Shown here in pieces: positions 60,382 through 64,000 of a stretch of DNA of 64,000 bases (positions are counted from its first letter, which is position 1; every line of letters starts with the position of its first letter). The stretch spans positions 558,001 through 622,000 of the forward strand of contig NZ_AP024845.1 in assembly GCF_020892095.1 (NCBI RefSeq). Direction: 5' to 3'. Below the pieces are notes generated by a model. That model had not been told where the DNA came from and did no database searches. It worked only from the letters and a program-made list of their open reading frames with translations. The stretch is from Claveliimonas bilis. GTDB lineage: Bacteria; Bacillota; Clostridia; Lachnospirales; Lachnospiraceae. A program made the translations under genes and the position numbers.

Positions 60382-61695
60382 CTATTCTATTTCTATCCCC
60401 TGATAGAAAAGCTTTAATATCTCTTGATAATTCTTCCCCTGTTTCGCCATTTCATTCGCTCCATTCTGGCTCATTCCGATTCCATGTCCGAATCCGCCTC
60501 CGCGAATAACAAAGACACCGTCCTGTTTTTCAATAGTAAAAAATGCGCTTGGCAATAATGCACTGCCCTCACTCTGTGAACCATCATTCTTCGTAATCTG
60601 ATATCCGCCTCCGCCAAGGGCACTGCGGATTTTATTTTCCGTCTGAACTGTCACTGTATTTTTGTCACCGACAGCAGTAAGTTCCACTGCTACATCTCCA
60701 GCCCCTCTCTTTGTCACTTCCACCTGACTTAAAGTTCCTACATCTGTCCCTGTATTTTGCGAGATCAGCCGTGACAGCGTATCAATGGGAATGACAGCCT
60801 CCCACCGATACCAGGGCAGATTTTTCTCATAATCCTGCCCGCTGTCATCGCAGACCGAGACGCTCTGAAGATAACCGTTCCCCTCGCCTGGCGCATTTCC
60901 CCAGGCCTCCATGTTTGTCGTTTGCCCGCTGGAGGTAGAATAGTAATATGTAGTAGCAATTGTCCCTTTATATTTTACAACTTCCCCTTCCGTCTCACGC
61001 ACCGCCTGGGAAGATCTTTCCTGTGGCTGGCTGTTATTATATACCTGAAAATCCGTACTGTCATTTACATGGGCTTCATATTCCGGATAGCCGTAACTTT
61101 CCATCTGTCTTCTTGCATAACTTCTTGCACATACCGCCTGCGCTTTCAGTGCTTCCAGTTCATAGGAAGCCGGCATTTCACTTGGAACAACTCCGCACAG
61201 ATAGGACTCCATGGAAAGTTCATTGATCACTGCTATCCCGCCGGATACCGCCCGAAGTTCCAGCATTCCATCATAGGAGGGCGTACCGTAACCTCTGGAT
61301 ATACTTTCTAAAGTCACTTTTCCCTCCTTGTTCAAAGGTTCAATTCTGATATTTCCCTTCTGAAATCTGGCATCATCCGGCAAAATCTGACAAACTTCCT
61401 CTTTGTTCCATTCGATGGATTCTCCGCCGCAGCTGATCCGCAGTCCATATGGAGAAGAAACCCGCACTTCTGAATGGATTTCCGACTGATACCCGTCTGT
61501 CATAATAAGGACTCTGATAGTATCGCCCCCTGAAACCGTCTGATTTTTCTCCTCATTTTCCAGAGCAAGTTCACTTTCTGTTTTGCTTCCTCCGGCTCCC
61601 CCTTTCTGATCGGAAAGGATTCTTACCATTCCTGTCACTAGCAGTATCCATATAAAAATGGCAATGATATATCTTCCATAAACTTTTCTTTTCAA
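60382..61695 (-). CDS. SpoIID/LytB-domain peptidoglycan lytic transglycosylase
   Basis: 437 residues with a TTG start at 61695 (agaggga upstream). One N-terminal membrane helix (YIIAIFIWILLVTGMVRIL). SpoIID core: VPSEMPASYELEALKAQAVCARSYARRQM with the catalytic Glu in PSEMP, then YNNSQPQERSSQAVRETEGEVVKYKGTIATTYYYSTSSGQT and the C-terminal GGFGHGIGMSQNGANEMA. SpoIID cuts glycan strands during engulfment in sporulation. It lacks the usual spoIID partners (spoIIQ, spoIIID) nearby, and LytB-domain homologues occur in vegetative cells, so its stage is unsure. Confidence 0.9.
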   Translation of the reverse strand: MKRKVYGRYIIAIFIWILLVTGMVRILSDQKGGAGGSKTESELALENEEKNQTVSGGDTIRVLIMTDGYQSEIHSEVRVSSPYGLRISCGGESIEWNKEEVCQILPDDARFQKGNIRIEPLNKEGKVTLESISRGYGTPSYDGMLELRAVSGGIAVINELSMESYLCGVVPSEMPASYELEALKAQAVCARSYARRQMESYGYPEYEAHVNDSTDFQVYNNSQPQERSSQAVRETEGEVVKYKGTIATTYYYSTSSGQTTNMEAWGNAPGEGNGYLQSVSVCDDSGQDYEKNLPWYRWEAVIPIDTLSRLISQNTGTDVGTLSQVEVTKRGAGDVAVELTAVGDKNTVTVQTENKIRSALGGGGYQITKNDGSQSEGSALLPSAFFTIEKQDGVFVIRGGGFGHGIGMSQNGANEMAKQGKNYQEILKLFYQGIEIE

Positions 61696-61734
61696 TCTGT
61701 TCCCTCTTGTCCGTTTCTTTTCTCTAAATGTATG

Positions 61735-61765
61735 AAAAAAGGCAGCCGCATATGCGCTGCTGCCC
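61735..61765 (-). terminator. Terminator of the probable 6S RNA
   Basis: GGCAGC and GCTGCC with an inner CGCA/TGCG hairpin; on the minus strand six T follow the stem. Confidence 0.8.
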
Positions 61766-61961
61766 TTTATCTTTTGTACATCCCCAAAATGCCGGTTCCT
61801 GTATTTTGACTCCTAGCCGCAGCCAGGTGGGTGTCCGCATCTGCTTTTCTGCCTTCCCCTCCTAAAATGGGGGCATGACATATTACAGAGATAATAAGAG
61901 TCCCGTTTAAAGTTTTGTAGGTTCAAAATTACAGGAATTATCGTGCATCCCAGGTTTCCTA
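61741..61961 (-). ncRNA. ssrS: Probable 6S RNA (SsrS)
   Basis: About 220 nt, no coding frame, its own strong promoter and terminator. The ends pair: CCTGTAATTTTGA (61935-61923) with TCAAAATACAGG (61809-61798), closing a long irregular hairpin with a large central part that includes AAACGGGACTC and CCACCTGGC. This promoter-like open bubble between paired arms is the shape of 6S RNA, which binds the housekeeping RNA polymerase. The call rests on structure and remembered Clostridia sequences; SRP RNA and tmRNA were considered and do not fit. Confidence 0.65.
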
Positions 61962-61967
61962 AAAGAT

Positions 61968-61996
61968 ATTATACTCTATTATTCCCCGGTTTTCAA
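61968..61996 (-). promoter_or_regulatory. Promoter of the probable 6S RNA, inside the kinase gene 3' end
   Basis: TTGAAA (61996-61991), 17-bp spacer, TATAAT (61973-61968). The -35 and most of the spacer lie in the last codons of the histidine kinase. Confidence 0.8.
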
Positions 61997-62887
61997 CCCA
62001 AATATACGCCACCCCATTTCTATGATAAACCATTCCTTTTCTTTTTTGGCATGAATGGAAATCCCCATACGCTCGCACAATGTTTTTGCAATGGAAAGAC
62101 CAAGACCGGTGGATTCCCGGCCGTTTTCCACCGTATAAAACCGCTCAAACAGCTTGCCCGCCTCCACTTCATCAAGCTTTGAAGCATGATTTGCAAATTG
62201 CAGGTTCCCGTCCTTGTGCAGGACGATCCGAAGATCTCCGTCGCTGTATTTTACTGCATTATTGATAATATTCCCGAAAACACGAAGAAGGGCATCCCGG
62301 TTGGCTATCTTAACGACCGCTTCTTCCGGCATGCTTATGAAAGGTTCTATCTCTTTTTCCTTTAAGACTGCATAAAATCCCGCCAGGCTTTCAGCCAGCA
62401 CTTCTCCGATGTCTACTTTCTCCCTCTCCTGATATTTTTCAGCAGAAACGATCACCGAGTACTGAAACAGCTCTTCTGTCAGCTTCGTCATTGCCCTGAT
62501 CCGATTTTTCATAATATCAAGCGCTTCTCTGACTTCCGGCGATACTTCTTCCCGGTCCAGGAACTGCATATATCCGCTCAAAGCTGTCAGGGGTGTGCGA
62601 AGATCGTGGGAAATATTGGTAACGGCAGTTTTCAGCTCCGTATCTCCCAACTCATAGCGCAGCCTCTCTTTTCGTAAATATTTCACCTGGCGGTCAAGAT
62701 CTTCCGCCAGAGCACACATTTTTTTATCGCCGCTGCTGATATCTATTCCCACATTTGTGTCTTCTGTCAGCCTTTCTTTCATCTGGCAGCGGATTTCATC
62801 CGCCGCCTTACGCATAAGAAAAATTTTGATTCCAAGTGCTGCACAGATACAGATCAGCACAATGCAGATACTGCCAACTAACATCAT
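61979..62887 (-). CDS. Sensor histidine kinase linked to an ABC transporter
   Basis: 302 residues from ATG 62887 (MMLVGSICIVLICICAALG), chosen for ggagg 7 bp upstream; the GTG at 62932 has none. A single N-terminal membrane helix and no sensor domain to speak of: a coiled linker, then the H-box NISHDLRTPLTALSGYM (phospho-His), N-box NIINNAVKYS, and GLGLSIAK. Such intramembrane-type kinases next to ABC permeases often respond to cell-wall-active peptides through their transporter. The gene ends in the 6S RNA promoter. The response regulator should be upstream, beyond the window. Confidence 0.9.
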   Translation of the reverse strand: MMLVGSICIVLICICAALGIKIFLMRKAADEIRCQMKERLTEDTNVGIDISSGDKKMCALAEDLDRQVKYLRKERLRYELGDTELKTAVTNISHDLRTPLTALSGYMQFLDREEVSPEVREALDIMKNRIRAMTKLTEELFQYSVIVSAEKYQEREKVDIGEVLAESLAGFYAVLKEKEIEPFISMPEEAVVKIANRDALLRVFGNIINNAVKYSDGDLRIVLHKDGNLQFANHASKLDEVEAGKLFERFYTVENGRESTGLGLSIAKTLCERMGISIHAKKEKEWFIIEMGWRIFGLKTGE

Positions 62888-62944
62888 TTTCTTTCCTCCA
62901 AAGCGCCGTCCTGTACCGATACTCCTGTCCACAGTCCGTGCATT

Positions 62945-63781
62945 TTATTTCAGATCTTTTCTGCGAAAGCCCAGCAATCCTGCCAGATTGGCTCCCGCTA
63001 TGACGATCAGAGAATACACTCCAAGCAGAGCCGGATGGTCTGTCCCCATTCCCCCTCCTATGGTGTAGCCCTGACCCTGGGGGATAAAATCAAGCCAGAA
63101 CTGGTACCACTGCCTTGCGCTTCCAGTGAGATACCGCTCATTTCTCACCTGTTCCATCACAATGGTTCCATCAGCCATCTTCTTCGCCGCATCGTAAAAT
63201 TCCGGCATTGTCAGCATATTGGCAAGATAGCTTCCAAGCATAAGAAGAGCAAAGGTTCCCACCTGGCAGAGCACCGCCACTGCCGCCTTGTTCTGGCAGA
63301 GCATGGAAACGCAGGTATACATGGCCACCTCACTGCAGATCAGGAGCGCGCCCACACAGGAACCAATCCCCATGATCTTTAAAAATTCCGCCTTAAATCC
63401 AAACATTGGGATTGCGATCACACTTACAACAAGGGAATAGCAGGCCTGCATAAAAATCCCCGCCGCCGCACAGGTCACATAGCCGGACAGATAGATATCA
63501 TTCCTTGTACATCCTGTTACCAGCTTATTTCTTATGGTTCCGTCGCTGTACTCTGTTCCCAGGAACAGGTTGGTGAATGCCGCCAGCGCCATAGGCAGCA
63601 TCAGGTAGGAGTTTAAAAAGATCCTCGGAAATTCCCCCGACATATCCACATCATAGTTTATCATCGCATTGTATTGACTGATACAGACGATCACCCCAAA
63701 CAGACACACCACCGCTGTCGTGATCCATAACACCCGATCCTTCCAAAGTCTTGCAAAATTTGCACGCAGCAGTCTACGCAT
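62945..63781 (-). CDS. ABC-2 type permease
   Basis: 278 residues from ATG 63781 (MRRLLRANFARLWKDRVLW) with gggagg 8 bp before; GTG 63790 is the alternative. Six membrane helices can be traced: WITTAVVCLFGVIVCIS, YLMLPMALAAFTNLFLG, YVTCAAAGIFMQACYSL, IGSCVGALLICSEVAMY, VAVLCQVGTFALLMLGSYL and a last one before GFRRKDLK. GTEYSDGTIRNKLVTGCTRNDIYLS is the motif of lantibiotic-immunity and YhcI-type permeases. Its start overlaps the ATPase stop by several bases. It would export or expel an antimicrobial peptide or similar compound. Confidence 0.9.
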   Translation of the reverse strand: MRRLLRANFARLWKDRVLWITTAVVCLFGVIVCISQYNAMINYDVDMSGEFPRIFLNSYLMLPMALAAFTNLFLGTEYSDGTIRNKLVTGCTRNDIYLSGYVTCAAAGIFMQACYSLVVSVIAIPMFGFKAEFLKIMGIGSCVGALLICSEVAMYTCVSMLCQNKAAVAVLCQVGTFALLMLGSYLANMLTMPEFYDAAKKMADGTIVMEQVRNERYLTGSARQWYQFWLDFIPQGQGYTIGGGMGTDHPALLGVYSLIVIAGANLAGLLGFRRKDLK

Positions 63782-64000
63782 GGCTCTCACCTCCCATCAG
63801 GTTGATGTAATAACTCTCCAGGCTTTCATCCTTTTCTGCCATCTGCTTTATCTTGCATCCTTCTTTTTCCAGAGCAAGAACCAACTCTGTCACATCCCAG
63901 CTTCCAAACACATCTGCTCCGGAAGCGGATGTAACCGCATACTCCATATCTCTGGCCTCCAAAACCCGGACAAGGGCAGACAGATCCGTCACTTCCAGGT
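63774..64000 (-). CDS. ABC transporter ATP-binding protein, C-terminal end (cut by window edge)
   Basis: The last ~75 residues of a protein that continues past base 64000. The sequence VTDLSALVRVLEARDMEYAVT, VTELVLALEKEGCKIKQMAEKDESLESYYINLMGG is the usual accessory tail of CcmA/BcrA-type ATPases (S-L-E-x-x-Y/F), which follows the nucleotide-binding domain. It overlaps the permease start and so forms the ATPase half of this transporter. Confidence 0.85.
   Translation of the reverse strand, partial: LEVTDLSALVRVLEARDMEYAVTSASGADVFGSWDVTELVLALEKEGCKIKQMAEKDESLESYYINLMGGESHA

Noticed and set aside
61741-61961. SRP RNA or tmRNA
   Set aside because: The conserved SRP GGAAGG/AGCAG core and a tRNA-like end with tag frame are both absent.

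Overview
The window looks like chromosomal DNA from a Gram-positive gut anaerobe of the class Clostridia, most probably a Lachnospiraceae member (Blautia / Ruminococcus gnavus / Dorea type). The evidence is Shine-Dalgarno (AGGAGG) starts throughout, a T-box in front of pheST, sigma-A-type promoters, pyruvate phosphate dikinase, PTS sugar operons, SpoIID and a PETG-type sortase signal. The species is an inference; no rRNA or tRNA gene is present.

Region 1 (1 to about 14.2 kb) is accessory and partly decayed. It holds the end of an ABC exporter, a sigma-factor-like gene cut by a frameshifted IS256-type element, and an intact retron. The retron is a reverse transcriptase fused to a TOPRIM-like domain (2373-4073, minus strand), preceded by an unannotated msr/msd RNA gene with 13-bp a1/a2 inverted repeats (4088-4100 / 4215-4227), its own promoter and a terminator. 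Next comes a truncated Abi_2 (AbiD/AbiF-like) gene that keeps a strong promoter and a structured leader. Further on are flavodoxin-type reductases, an LRR surface protein, an uncharacterised 227-aa protein, a self-inhibited (class III) Fic protein, decayed DHFR-like and TetR genes, a class M sirtuin (SirTM-like) and a nitroreductase.

Region 2 (14.2 to 19.9 kb) is a four-gene plus-strand operon: an ABC-2 permease, a double-FHA ABC ATPase, a transmembrane Ser/Thr kinase with extracellular SH3-like repeats, and a secreted class A beta-lactamase-like serine hydrolase. It reads as a phosphorylation-controlled envelope module.

Region 3 (19.9 to 39.7 kb) mixes housekeeping and accessory genes: cupin, RibD-like reductase, a frameshifted LysR gene, a MarR-controlled heterodimeric ABC exporter, LysR, an rRNA methyltransferase, ferritin, a 3H-domain repressor and BioY. 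It also holds a compact minus-strand cluster (SCP2 protein, alpha/beta hydrolase, stand-alone condensation domain, acyl carrier protein, AMP-forming ligase) facing a TetR gene across a promoter with two operator-like palindromes. I recognise no known product for that cluster. ABC1 kinase, phasin-like protein, diacylglycerol/undecaprenol kinase and cysteine desulfidase follow.

Region 4 (39.7 to 51.6 kb) is sugar uptake. A trehalose operon (EIIBCA, phospho-alpha-glucosidase) runs into HPr and Enzyme I and faces a GntR/UTRA regulator over two matching palindromes. A sucrose-type operon (EIIBCA, GH32 hydrolase) lies behind a LacI-type regulator that is translationally coupled to a dehydrogenase-like protein lacking catalytic residues. 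The HPr has Lys at position 46, where Firmicutes HPr normally has the regulatory Ser.

Region 5 (51.7 to 64.0 kb) is core: ppdK, queA, pheT and pheS with a T-box, a YihY/BrkB membrane protein, a SpoIID-like protein, a probable 6S RNA, and a histidine kinase next to an ABC-2 type transporter that runs off the end. No CRISPR array, tRNA or rRNA was found.
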